From: Bacillota bacterium
Lineage (GTDB): Bacteria > Bacillota > Clostridia > Clostridiales > Clostridiaceae
DNA: 44,717 nucleotides
Direction of reading: 5' to 3'
NCBI GenBank assembly: GCA_023399035.1
Contig: JAEWQX010000010.1
Location: 1-44,717 of the forward strand
The notes under the pieces are model-generated. The model did no database searches and had not been told where the DNA came from. It saw only the letters and a list, made by a program, of their open reading frames with translations. A program made the translations under genes and the position numbers. Shown in pieces: positions 8,726 through 16,672 of this stretch (position 1 is its first letter; each line of letters begins with the position of its first letter).

Positions 8726-9256
8726 TTATAAGCCATAATCACAAAGCTTCCCTGAATAAATTAGATCAACCCCAGGTATTGATTTGAAATCGTAGGGTCT
8801 CATAAGTGTAAAGTGCTTGTCAAATTCCAGAACGTTAGATTTTTGAAGTACATATGCAACAAATTGAGAACATACATAATGCCTTGGTCTATGATATGGA
8901 ATGTTAAAAAGTATTGCTAATAGCCCAGCAAAATTATATCTGTACTCAGATTCATTTTCCTTGAACTCATTAATTGATTTTTCTAAAGTTTCAAACTGTT
9001 CCTCTGTAATCTTTAATCTATATATTTCACATACTGTATTACCGTGTATTTTGTAAATTCCGCTGTTTATATCTTCCTTAACAAAGCCGGCAATCATGGG
9101 GATGTATAAATTTTGTCTTGCAAAACTATAAAGAGAATTTAAGTTTTCATCAAGTGCTATTGATGCATGATTATAAGGAGCACGTGTAAAAAACTTAAGT
9201 ATTCTTGAACATCCTGTATTAGTCTGGCTTATCATAATATAAATATTTTTCTTCAT
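8726..9256 (-). CDS. Permuted papain-fold (YiiX/NlpC-P60-like) protein
   Basis: The 176-residue protein has a His in YNHASIALD (near residue 29) and a Cys in HYVCSQFVAYVL (near residue 129). This His-before-Cys order is typical of circularly permuted NlpC/P60 and YiiX-like papain-fold enzymes. There is no signal peptide, so it is probably cytoplasmic or membrane-associated. Family members hydrolyse amide or thioester bonds in peptides or lipids; the substrate is unknown here. GAGGAAC on the minus strand supports the start. It is a single gene between two terminators. Confidence 0.7.
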   Translation of the reverse strand: MKKNIYIMISQTNTGCSRILKFFTRAPYNHASIALDENLNSLYSFARQNLYIPMIAGFVKEDINSGIYKIHGNTVCEIYRLKITEEQFETLEKSINEFKENESEYRYNFAGLLAILFNIPYHRPRHYVCSQFVAYVLQKSNVLEFDKHFTLMRPYDFKSIPGVDLIYSGKLCDYGL

Positions 9257-9357
9257 AACTAGTCAGTTCCTCATTTCAAATATATACAATTAAAATTTAT
9301 CTTAAGGTTTATATAAAGATATTATAAGGCATATTAATGAAAAAACATAATTTTTTT

Positions 9358-9404
9358 CATAAAATAAGTTAAGCAGATGGATTTTTTTTCTATCTGCTTA
9401 ACTT
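9358..9404 (-). terminator. Terminator of ygiQ
   Basis: A 13-bp perfect stem AAGTTAAGCAGAT/ATCTGCTTAACTT (9366-9378 and 9392-9404) has an A/T loop. On the minus strand it is followed by a T-rich tail (TTATTTTATG). Confidence 0.8.
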
Positions 9405-9413
9405 TTATATATT

Positions 9414-11399
9414 CTAGTGGATTCTTCTTTTACTGCCTGATGATTTTCTGGCTCTGTTTTTAGTATTTCTGCTACCAGATCTTTCGGATTTATTATTAGA
9501 GTTAAACTGTTTAGTTTTCTTAGAATTTTTTCTATTTTCCTTAGAATCTGAACTATTGGAACTATTCTTATTATTTTTACCTTGGTAACCAGGCTTCTTA
9601 GGAGCAAATCCTATCAAGCAGTCCTTTCCATTACCAATTAAATCTTCTCTATGTGCTTTAATTAGTGCTTTTTTAACTTTCTGATAGTTTTTAGGCACAG
9701 CAAATTGTATTAAAGCTCTCTGCATATCTTTTTCTTCCTGGGTTTTAGGTGTATACACTTCTTCACCAGTCAATGGATTAAAACCTGTATAATAAATAGT
9801 TGTAGATAAACTTCCGGGCGTAGGGTAGAAATCCTGAACCTGTTCTGGAGTATATCCCATCTTTTTAACATATTGTGCAAGTTCTATTGCAGCATTTAAG
9901 TCTGAACCAGGATGTGAAGACATTAAATATGGCACAAGAAACTGTTTCTTTCCAAGTTTATGATTAATTTTGAAGTATTTATCAACAAATCTATCATAAA
10001 CTTCTCTTGTAGGTTTACCCATTTGATTTAATACTCTAGGAACAACATGTTCAGGAGCAACTTTAAGCTGTCCGCTTATATGATGTTCACATAATTCTTT
10101 GAAGAATGATTCATTTGGATCGTGAATTAAGTAATCATATCTGATTCCTGAACGTATAAATACCTTTTTAATTCCTGGAAGGCTTCTTACTTTCTTTAAT
10201 AGTGAAAGATATTCTGTATGGTCAATAATTAAGTTGTTGCAAGGTTTAGGGAACATACACTGTTTTGTCTTACATGTTCCATGGACTTCCTGTTTCTTAC
10301 ATGCTTTATGTCTGAAGTCAGCAGTAGGTCCCCCTATGTCATGAATGTATCCCTTAAAGTCAGGGAATGTAGTAAGCAATTTTGCTTCGTCAATAATTGA
10401 ATCCTGACTTCTATTTTGAATTACCCTTCCCTGATGGAATGTTAATGCACAGAATGAACATGAACCAAAGCATCCTCTGTGACTTGTAATTGAAAATCTC
10501 ACTTCCTTTATAGCAGGAATACCACCTTTTTCTTCATATATAGGATGATACGTTCTTGTATAAGGAAGATTATATGTAATATCCATTTCTTCCTGAGTCA
10601 TGTTATCCTGTGGTGAATTTTGAACAAGGTATCTATCTCCGTGTTTCTGGATTATAGTTTTTCCTAAAATTGAGTCCTGCTCATAATATTCAAGTTTGTA
10701 TGCTTCACCATAAGCTTTTTTATCTGTAGATACTTCTTCAAATGATGGAACGTGAACAGCATTTTTTATGTGTGATATATCGTTAGTTAGATAGCATGTT
10801 CCGCGTACATTTGTTATGTTTCTTATGTTAGCTCCGTATCTTAATAAGTCAGCAATTTGAATAACAGTTTTTTCTCCCATACCGTACATTAATAAATCTG
10901 CTTTTGAGTCTACTAAAATGCTTCGTCTTACTTTATTATCCCAGTAATCGTAGTGGGCAAATCTTCTAAGACTAGCTTCAATACCTCCAATTGCAATTGC
11001 TATATCTTTGTATGCTTCCCTTATTCTATTACAATAAACAATTACGGCTCTGTCAGGTCTGTGTCCTGCTTCACCACCAGGAGAATATAAGTCTTCGTGT
11101 CTTATTCTCTTAGCGGCAGTGTAGTGATTAACCATTGAATCTATGTTGCCTGAGTTAACAAGAAATCCATATTTAGGTCTTCCAAGTCTTTTAAAGTCTT
11201 CACAGTTATGCCAATCAGGCTGTGCAATTACACCGACAGAAAATCCTTGAGCTTCTAATGTTCTACCGATAATAGCAGTACCGAAAGATGGATGATCAAC
11301 GTATGCATCACCAGAAACGATAATAAAGTCTAATTGTTCAATGCCCTTGCGGCGCATATCTTCTTTGCTTATAGGTAAAAATTCTTTATTAAGCTTCAT
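9414..11399 (-). CDS. ygiQ: YgiQ family radical SAM protein
   Basis: This 661-residue protein has the radical SAM cysteines Cys310, Cys314 and Cys317 (GCFGSCSFC) and the YgiQ N-terminal domain with conserved FGTAIIGRTLEAQGF and GGIEASLRRFAHYDYWD. The last roughly 55 residues are a low-complexity tail rich in Ser, Asn, Lys and Arg, a common feature of YgiQ C-termini that may bind nucleic acid. It is expected to be a 4Fe-4S, SAM-dependent cytoplasmic enzyme; the family reaction is not established. TTGGAGT upstream on the minus strand supports the start. It is monocistronic, with a terminator at 9366 and a long gap upstream. Confidence 0.93.
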   Translation of the reverse strand: MKLNKEFLPISKEDMRRKGIEQLDFIIVSGDAYVDHPSFGTAIIGRTLEAQGFSVGVIAQPDWHNCEDFKRLGRPKYGFLVNSGNIDSMVNHYTAAKRIRHEDLYSPGGEAGHRPDRAVIVYCNRIREAYKDIAIAIGGIEASLRRFAHYDYWDNKVRRSILVDSKADLLMYGMGEKTVIQIADLLRYGANIRNITNVRGTCYLTNDISHIKNAVHVPSFEEVSTDKKAYGEAYKLEYYEQDSILGKTIIQKHGDRYLVQNSPQDNMTQEEMDITYNLPYTRTYHPIYEEKGGIPAIKEVRFSITSHRGCFGSCSFCALTFHQGRVIQNRSQDSIIDEAKLLTTFPDFKGYIHDIGGPTADFRHKACKKQEVHGTCKTKQCMFPKPCNNLIIDHTEYLSLLKKVRSLPGIKKVFIRSGIRYDYLIHDPNESFFKELCEHHISGQLKVAPEHVVPRVLNQMGKPTREVYDRFVDKYFKINHKLGKKQFLVPYLMSSHPGSDLNAAIELAQYVKKMGYTPEQVQDFYPTPGSLSTTIYYTGFNPLTGEEVYTPKTQEEKDMQRALIQFAVPKNYQKVKKALIKAHREDLIGNGKDCLIGFAPKKPGYQGKNNKNSSNSSDSKENRKNSKKTKQFNSNNKSERSGSRNTKNRARKSSGSKRRIH

Positions 11400-11429
11400 A
11401 TATTTATTAACTCCAATTCTTAAAAAAAT

Positions 11430-11494
11430 TTATTCACAAATTAATTGCTCTAATAGCAATATTATCCACAAATGTAAAAATAAAATGTGGATAA
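11430..11494. promoter_or_regulatory. Cluster of three DnaA boxes
   Basis: TTATTCACA at 11430-11438, TTATCCACA at 11462-11470 and TGTGGATAA (the inverse of TTATCCACA) at 11486-11494 all match TTWTNCACA. The last two form an exact inverted pair 15 bp apart. They lie 31-95 bp upstream of the ygiQ start. They could bind DnaA to regulate ygiQ or to titrate DnaA. There is no dnaA gene here, so this is not the standard origin. Confidence 0.55.
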
Positions 11495-11762
11495 TCGAAA
11501 AAATTATATACTAGTCATAATAATAAATTTTCAATATAATATTAAAACTTTCAGAGGAAGTTCAGATTTAAATTGATAATTATTAAAACTTGATGTTAAT
11601 TGGTACATATTTATTCTTAATGTATATTAACATAAGCAGTGAGAGTTTACAAACCAAATTCATTGGAATGAGTTCCATTATATTAATAAAAGTTTAGGTA
11701 AATATTAAGAATTTTATTGCCTTTTAATCTGTATGTAATATAATAAGTATGAACCTAAGTGA

Positions 11763-11797
11763 TGTCAATTGGCAGTTGACAATTGGTAAATGACACT
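11763..11797. repeat. Degenerate 14-bp tandem repeat (2.5 units)
   Basis: Units TGTCAATTGGCAGT, TGACAATTGGTAAA and TGACACT follow each other without gaps. Each unit itself looks like two related heptamers. A similar fragment (AATTGGCAACTGTCAAAT) occurs at about 43000. Confidence 0.55.
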
Positions 11798-11935
11798 AAT
11801 GTTGAAATTTCCTGAATTATTGCAAGGGTTTATCATTATAATAATATATATTTATAATAAGTAATAGTTATATAACTATTACTTAATTAAATACAAAACA
11901 TAATTATTAAACTGAGAAGAATACTATGAAAAACC

Positions 11936-11976
11936 GTTAATAGTTAACAGTAAATTGTTAACTGCTAATTTTTAAC
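11936..11976. repeat. Heptamer-type repeat with hairpin
   Basis: Successive sevenmers AGTTAAC, AGTAAAT, TGTTAAC, TGCTAAT and TTTTAAC (11942-11976) vary around one theme. AGTTAACA (11942-11949) pairs perfectly with TGTTAACT (11956-11963). The units resemble those at 14911 and 19301. Confidence 0.5.
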
Positions 11977-12002
11977 TAAATAAAATGGGTGGTGTAAAAA
12001 TA

Positions 12003-12119
12003 ATGGAGGAAGGACCTCAGAATACTAAGTATCATACGAGAAAATTAAATATTTATGGAGAGAATTCTTTCAAATTTTTATGCTGTTTATCCTATTTTAG
12101 TTTAGATAGTACTTATTAA
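12003..12119 (+). CDS. Possible leader peptide (38 residues)
   Basis: A 39-codon frame opens at ATG 12003, about 9 nt after a GGGTGGTG stretch, and encodes a peptide beginning MEEGPQNTKYHTRKL with two adjacent cysteines (CC) near residue 28. I do not recognise it. Its codons 19-23 form the left arm of a 14-bp perfect dyad (12057-12070 with 12146-12159), whose right arm ends just before the ribosome binding site of the next gene. That arrangement would suit translation-coupled attenuation. It could equally be a chance frame. Confidence 0.3.
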   Translation: MEEGPQNTKYHTRKLNIYGENSFKFLCCLSYFSLDSTY

Positions 12120-12159
12120 TTATGCAAAAATGATAATTGATGATTAAAGAATTCTCTCC
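12057..12159. promoter_or_regulatory. 14-bp perfect dyad upstream of the MgtE-N/CBS gene
   Basis: GGAGAGAATTCTTT (12057-12070) is the exact reverse complement of AAAGAATTCTCTCC (12146-12159), with 75 nt between. The right arm ends 11 nt before the GGAGGA ribosome binding site at 12171. It may be an RNA regulatory stem or the ends of a small decayed element. Confidence 0.45.
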
Positions 12160-12185
12160 CAATAGAAGTAGGAGGAATCTTTAAG

Positions 12186-13433
12186 ATGGAATTATCAATG
12201 TTTCTATATACCAATATATTAAATCGCAAGGTTTATGATGAGTTTGGTGACGTACTTGGATTATTAAAGGATGTTTATGTAACTACAGAAGAAGGGTATC
12301 CACGTATAATTGGATATAAGCTTAAAAAAGATGGAGTTACATTTCATTATGAATTCAGATATATACAGTTTATAGATAATGACGGGAAAATTAAGATAAA
12401 GACAAGAGGAAGCAAAGAGATACTTCCAATGAGATATAGTTATTTATTATCTGAAAATCTTCTTGATAAAAAGATTGTTGATATTAATGGTAAGCAGGTT
12501 GTACGTGTTAATGATCTTAGAATTGCAAAGCTTGCAGGTGAGTTTAGAGTTATAGCAGTTGAAGTTGGGCCTTTTGCAAGATATAGAAGATTAAGAATAG
12601 CAGGTTTAATGAAGATTATATATAAAGTTATGGGTAAGAGTATAGAAGAAACAGTGTTAAGATGGGATGATGTAGAGTCATTAGAAATGGTTAATAACAA
12701 TCTTCAGATATCAGTACCATATAAGAAGCTTTCAAAACTGCATCCTGCAGATTTAGCAGATATCCTTGAAAATCTTGATACTAATTCGAGAAAGCAGGTA
12801 TTAGAGTCTCTTGATGAAGACTTAGCAGCAGATACTCTCGAAGAAATTGATTCAGAGTACAAAGGTGCTATTATTAAGGAGTTATCTGACAGCAAGGCTG
12901 TAGAAGTTCTTGAAAATATGCCAAGTGATGAAATTGCAGACCTTCTTGATGATCTTGATGAAGAAGAAAGAGAAAAGATATTAGTAAATCTTGAAAGGGA
13001 AGATGCAGAGGAAGTAAAGGAACTTTTAAAATACGAAGACGAAACAGTTGGAAGTATAATGAGTAAGGAATTTATTTCGGTAAATCTTAATATAACAATA
13101 GGTGATACAATAGATATTTTAAGAGAAATGATGCCTGATGAAGAAGTGATGTATTATATATATATTACTGATGAAGAGGATAATATAGAAGGAGTTGTAC
13201 CATTAAAGGATTTAATTTTATATCCGCCGGAAACAAAAATTAAAGAAATAATGGATACTACGGTATCGCGCGTAAAACATGATGATGAAATAAATAAAGT
13301 AATAGAAAAAGCAGCAAAATATGATTTACTTTCTGTACCTGTAATAGATGAAAATGAAAAGCTTGTAGGTATAGTAATAATACATGATTTAGTAGATGAA
13401 TTTTTATATCCATTATGGAAGAAGAAAAACTAA
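12186..13433 (+). CDS. Soluble PRC-barrel / MgtE N-terminal / CBS-pair protein
   Basis: The 415-residue protein has two PRC-barrel-like repeats (about residues 5-80 and 85-170), an MgtE intracellular N domain (about 180-285, with HPADLADILENL and repeated helix pairs), and a CBS pair (about 290-405, with TVGSIMS and SVPVIDENEKLVGIV). It lacks the membrane domain of MgtE, so it is a cytosolic sensor module rather than a transporter. In MgtE the same N and CBS domains bind Mg2+ and gate the channel. Here it may bind Mg2+ or nucleotides and act on a partner encoded elsewhere. GGAGGA at 12171 supports the start. A terminator follows at once, so it is monocistronic. Confidence 0.88.
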   Translation: MELSMFLYTNILNRKVYDEFGDVLGLLKDVYVTTEEGYPRIIGYKLKKDGVTFHYEFRYIQFIDNDGKIKIKTRGSKEILPMRYSYLLSENLLDKKIVDINGKQVVRVNDLRIAKLAGEFRVIAVEVGPFARYRRLRIAGLMKIIYKVMGKSIEETVLRWDDVESLEMVNNNLQISVPYKKLSKLHPADLADILENLDTNSRKQVLESLDEDLAADTLEEIDSEYKGAIIKELSDSKAVEVLENMPSDEIADLLDDLDEEEREKILVNLEREDAEEVKELLKYEDETVGSIMSKEFISVNLNITIGDTIDILREMMPDEEVMYYIYITDEEDNIEGVVPLKDLILYPPETKIKEIMDTTVSRVKHDDEINKVIEKAAKYDLLSVPVIDENEKLVGIVIIHDLVDEFLYPLWKKKN

Positions 13434-13440
13434 CAATAGT

Positions 13441-13489
13441 AAAGAGTCGACACTTTTGGGAAAATTTAAAAAAGGTGTTGACTTTTTTA
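13441..13489 (+). terminator. Terminator of the MgtE-N/CBS gene
   Basis: GTCGACACTTTT pairs with AAAAGGTGTTGAC and is followed by TTTTTT. The right arm and T-tract also contain the -35 hexamer of the next promoter. Confidence 0.85.
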
Positions 13490-13505
13490 GTTTTTATCAT
13501 ATAAT
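13478..13505 (+). promoter_or_regulatory. SigA promoter of the T-box/cysK transcript
   Basis: TTGACT (13478-13483) and TATAAT (13500-13505) are 16 bp apart. The -35 element lies inside the upstream terminator. The expected start near 13512 places the T-box at the very 5' end of the RNA. Confidence 0.75.
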
Positions 13506-13511
13506 AAAAAT

Positions 13512-13792
13512 ATAAAGTATATCAAAACACTCAGAATTAAAAGCTATGAAAAAGGAAAGTAGCATATTGGAATGTTAACAGAGAGAAAAGGAAGCTGGGA
13601 ACTTTTCAACAGGAATTTATGTGAAGTGCCCTTTGGAGTTGAAATCTGAATGACAGTAAGATTCTCCGGATTCACCCGTTATAGTGATAGGCATGTTTAG
13701 TGCTCAATTTGAGGTGGGATTTTTAATCCAATTAGAGTGGAACCGCGAAGTAACTTCGTCTCTATAGTTGTATAGAAGATGAGGTTTTTTTT
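13512..13792 (+). promoter_or_regulatory. T-box leader, probably tRNA-Cys responsive
   Basis: The T-box sequence AGAGTGGAACCGCG is at 13734-13747, followed by a terminator (stem about 13752-13785, then eight T). Stem I elements are visible, including CAGAGAGAAAAGG and the CTTTGGAG block. A TGC codon at 13627-13629 in GTGAAGTGCCC is the likely specifier. The bulge TGGA (13738-13741) should pair with a tRNA ending UCCA, which fits the U73 discriminator of bacterial tRNA-Cys. A GTG (Val) reading would need TGGT to match A73. Uncharged tRNA-Cys would stabilise the antiterminator and switch on cysK and probably cysE. Confidence 0.9.
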
Positions 13793-14000
13793 GTTGTATA
13801 AATTAAAATTATTAGTGCACGAATAATCTATGGACTAATTAAAAACATATGGTTTTATTATCTCCATTTATATAATAAAAGAAATCGCCCACATAGCTTA
13901 ATATGAGTAATTTAAATTAATTTATATTTAAAAATATTGATGTGATAAATTAAATTTATTAAAGGTATATAAAATAAATATTTTTGGGAGGATGAATATC

Positions 14001-14912
14001 ATGATTTATAACGGAGTTTTAGAATTAGTAGGAAATACACCAATATTAAAGGTGAATAATTTAATTAAGGAAGAAAATATTGCTGATATTTACGTAAAAC
14101 TTGAAAAATTTAATCCAGGCGGAAGCGTTAAAGACAGAGCAGCATTAGGGATGATAGAAAAAGCTGAAAAAGAAGGATTATTGAAAGAAGGATCTGTGAT
14201 AGTTGAGCCAACAAGTGGTAATACAGGTATAGCATTAGCACTTATTGGAGGATTAAAAGGATACAAAGTTATAATAGTAATGCCTGAAACAATGAGTAAG
14301 GAAAGAAGAGATTTAATTAAGGCTTATGGTGCTGAATTAGTTTTAACTGAAGGAGCAAAGGGGATGAAAGGAGCAATAGAAAAGGCTCTAGAAATAGGCA
14401 GCGGGGATGGCTACTTTATTCCACAGCAATTTGAAAATTTGGCCAACCCTGAAAAACACTATGAAACTACTGCGGAAGAAATATTTAATGATATTCCAGA
14501 TTTAGATGCATTTGTAGCTGGAGTTGGAACAGGAGGAACAATAGTAGGTATTTCAAAGAACTTAAAAAAGAAAAATCCCGAAATAAAAGCAGTTGCTGTT
14601 GAACCAGCAAGTTCTCCAGTATTAAGCGGTGGAAATCCAGGAGGACATAAAATTCAGGGAATAGGAGCTGGATTTGTACCGAGTATATATGATAAAGATT
14701 TTGTTGATGAAATACTTCCAATTAAAGATGAAGATGCATTTGAAACTGCAAAAGCATTTGTAAATGCTGAAGGCGTACTTGTTGGAATATCAGCAGGAGC
14801 GGCAATTTATGGAGCAATACAAGTTGCAAGAAAACTTGGCAAGGGCAAAAAAGTATTAGCAATAGCTCCAGATGGGGGAGAAAAGTATATATCAATGGGA
14901 CTTTTTGATTAG
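14001..14912 (+). CDS. cysK: Cysteine synthase A (O-acetylserine sulfhydrylase)
   Basis: This 303-residue PLP enzyme makes cysteine from O-acetylserine and sulfide. The PLP lysine is Lys44 in NPGGSVKDRA; the substrate loop PTSGNTG and the phosphate-binding GVGTGGT loop are intact. The frame also has an ATG at 13992, but that directly abuts the GGGAGG site, so ATG 14001, 9 nt from it, is the better start. The gene is preceded by a Cys-type T-box at 13512 and followed by cysE, with only a heptamer repeat in between. It is therefore expected to be induced on cysteine starvation. Confidence 0.95.
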   Translation: MIYNGVLELVGNTPILKVNNLIKEENIADIYVKLEKFNPGGSVKDRAALGMIEKAEKEGLLKEGSVIVEPTSGNTGIALALIGGLKGYKVIIVMPETMSKERRDLIKAYGAELVLTEGAKGMKGAIEKALEIGSGDGYFIPQQFENLANPEKHYETTAEEIFNDIPDLDAFVAGVGTGGTIVGISKNLKKKNPEIKAVAVEPASSPVLSGGNPGGHKIQGIGAGFVPSIYDKDFVDEILPIKDEDAFETAKAFVNAEGVLVGISAGAAIYGAIQVARKLGKGKKVLAIAPDGGEKYISMGLFD

Positions 14913-14945
14913 TTAAGAGTTAATAAGTAAGAGTTAAGAGTTGAG
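14911..14945. repeat. Five-unit degenerate heptamer repeat
   Basis: Five gapless sevenmers, AGTTAAG, AGTTAAT, AAGTAAG, AGTTAAG and AGTTGAG, begin inside the cysK stop codon. A partly complementary stretch (CCTTACTTCTTAGTTAT, from about 14974) could fold back on it. The element at 19301 has the same five-unit plan. Confidence 0.6.
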
Positions 14946-15033
14946 GAAAAATACAAGCCTAAAACTTTTACCCCTTACTTCTTAGTTATAAATATTAACT
15001 GAATTAGTACTATAAGAAAAGGAGATAAAAGCT

Positions 15034-15624
15034 GTGTTTAAATTACTAAATTATGATTTGGAAAGAGTTTTAAAGGAAGATCCAGCAGCAAAAAGTAAAA
15101 TAGAAGTATTATTACTATATCCATGTATTCATGCTCTAATAGCATATAGAGCTTCACATTTCTTTTATAAGCATAAGAGATTTTTTATCGCACGTTTGAT
15201 TTCACAGTTAGCAAGGTTTTTTACAGGTATAGAAATTCATCCAGGGGCAATAATAGGAAAAGGATTGTTTATTGACCATGGAATGGGTGTTGTAATAGGA
15301 GAGACAGCTGAAATAGGAGATAATGTAACTATTTATCATGGTGTTACACTTGGAGGGACAGGAAAACACAAAGGCAAGAGACATCCTACTATTGGCAATA
15401 ATGTATTAATTGGAACTGGGGCAAAAGTTTTAGGTCCTATTACAGTTGGAGATAATGCAAAGATAGGAGCAAACTCAGTTGTACTTCATAATGTTCCTGA
15501 AGGGGCAACGGCTGTAGGTATAAGGGCTAAAAATATTCTAAAAAATAAAGCAAAATCATGTATAATAGAAATAAGGGATTTACAGGGGCGTAAAAAGAAA
15601 ATTTATAACGATATGATAATATAG
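15034..15624 (+). CDS. cysE: Serine O-acetyltransferase
   Basis: The 196-residue protein has the short N-terminal helical region and left-handed beta-helix hexapeptide repeats of CysE, with the signature IDHGMGVVIGET, the conserved YHGVTLGGTG block and the C-terminal GANSVVLHNVPE turn. It acetylates serine with acetyl-CoA to give the CysK substrate. The length matches the Gram-positive form, which lacks part of the long E. coli N-terminus. The start is GTG 15034 with AAGGAGAT at 15018. It lies 121 bp after cysK with no clear terminator, so the T-box may control both. Confidence 0.95.
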   Translation: MFKLLNYDLERVLKEDPAAKSKIEVLLLYPCIHALIAYRASHFFYKHKRFFIARLISQLARFFTGIEIHPGAIIGKGLFIDHGMGVVIGETAEIGDNVTIYHGVTLGGTGKHKGKRHPTIGNNVLIGTGAKVLGPITVGDNAKIGANSVVLHNVPEGATAVGIRAKNILKNKAKSCIIEIRDLQGRKKKIYNDMII

Positions 15625-15634
15625 AGGATGTAGC

Positions 15635-16672
15635 ATGGGAGTAAAAGAAGAAATAATAAACTATTGTTTTTCTTTAGGTATAGATTCAGTAGGTTTTATA
15701 AAATGCAGAAGGTTTGATGAGATAAAGGCATTTCTAGAAGAAAGAAAGTCTTCAAATTTAGAAAATGAATTTGAAGAAAGCAATATAGAATTAAGAATAA
15801 ATTCAAAAGAATGGTTTGAAGAGGGGAAAACTATAATTTCTATAGCTTTCCCTTATGTTTTTTTAGATGAAAACATGAAAGTAAAATCACAGGATGAAAG
15901 TGGATTTTCAATTTATACACATGGTCTTGATTATCACTATGTGGTTAATAAGTATTTAAATAAAATATGTGAAATAATCGAAGAGCATGGAGGAAAGTGT
16001 AAAACTTTTGTTGACAGCAACACACTTCCTGAAAGATATCTGGCATATATATCAGGAGTTGGATTTATAGGTAAAAACAATCTTATAATTACTAAAAAGC
16101 ATGGTTCATATGTTTTTCTAGGTGAAATAATAACTGATCTAGAAATTTATGATGAAGACAAAAGAACTTTTGATGAGATTGATTTATTTAAGGAGTGTGG
16201 CAGCTGTACTGTATGTTATGATAAATGTCCTACAAAATCAATAAATAGTGCAAAGAAAAACTGTAATATATGTCTTTCATATATTACGCAGAAAAAGGAT
16301 TTAAATGAATGGGAAATAGAAAAGCTTGGGGGAAGGATATTTGGATGTGATACATGTCAGTTCAGCTGTCCTTATAATATGAAAATAGAAAACTCAAAAC
16401 TTGAAGATTTTAAGCCTCAAGACTTTTTAAACTATCCTGATGAAGATTATATTATTAATATGAATAATGGACAGTTTAAAGAAAGCTTTAAAAGGACATC
16501 ATGCGGGTGGAGAGGTAAAAATGTATTAAAGAGAAATGCTTTGATAAGAAAGTATATTTATAAAGATGAGCTGCAGGATTCATTAAAATCTATAAAATTT
16601 GATTCGCCATATTTAAAGGAATATTCTGAAACAATTAGTAAGATTAAATGCAATGAGGTATTGAAAAAATAA
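15635..16672 (+). CDS. queG: Epoxyqueuosine reductase
   Basis: This 345-residue protein carries two 4Fe-4S cluster motifs: Cys188, Cys191, Cys194 and Cys198 in CGSCTVCYDKC, and a second set including CNIC and CDTCQFSCP. The N-terminal half is the cobalamin-binding reductase domain, with DSNTLPERYLAY around the conserved acidic residue and the GFIGKNN block. QueG reduces epoxyqueuosine to queuosine in tRNA. The frame lacks the long C-terminal HEAT-like extension seen in some homologues. It starts 10 bp after cysE, with GAGGATG as ribosome site, so it is probably in the cys operon without an obvious functional link. Confidence 0.9.
   Translation: MGVKEEIINYCFSLGIDSVGFIKCRRFDEIKAFLEERKSSNLENEFEESNIELRINSKEWFEEGKTIISIAFPYVFLDENMKVKSQDESGFSIYTHGLDYHYVVNKYLNKICEIIEEHGGKCKTFVDSNTLPERYLAYISGVGFIGKNNLIITKKHGSYVFLGEIITDLEIYDEDKRTFDEIDLFKECGSCTVCYDKCPTKSINSAKKNCNICLSYITQKKDLNEWEIEKLGGRIFGCDTCQFSCPYNMKIENSKLEDFKPQDFLNYPDEDYIINMNNGQFKESFKRTSCGWRGKNVLKRNALIRKYIYKDELQDSLKSIKFDSPYLKEYSETISKIKCNEVLKK

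Larger units (their letters stand above)
11400..12002. other. Gene-free region with DnaA boxes and repeats
   Basis: About 600 bp upstream of ygiQ hold no supported gene. They contain three DnaA-box consensus sites (11430-11494), a 14-bp degenerate tandem repeat (11763-11797) and a heptamer-type repeat with a hairpin (11936-11976). The rest is A/T-rich sequence in which I see nothing. Confidence 0.6.

Noticed and set aside
11430..11494. The chromosomal replication origin
   Set aside because: Only three DnaA boxes, no dnaA/dnaN, rpmH or gyrase genes and no distinct unwinding region nearby.
11985..12185. An M-box (Mg2+) riboswitch before the MgtE-N/CBS gene
   Set aside because: None of the conserved M-box blocks can be found; only a simple dyad and a short frame are seen.
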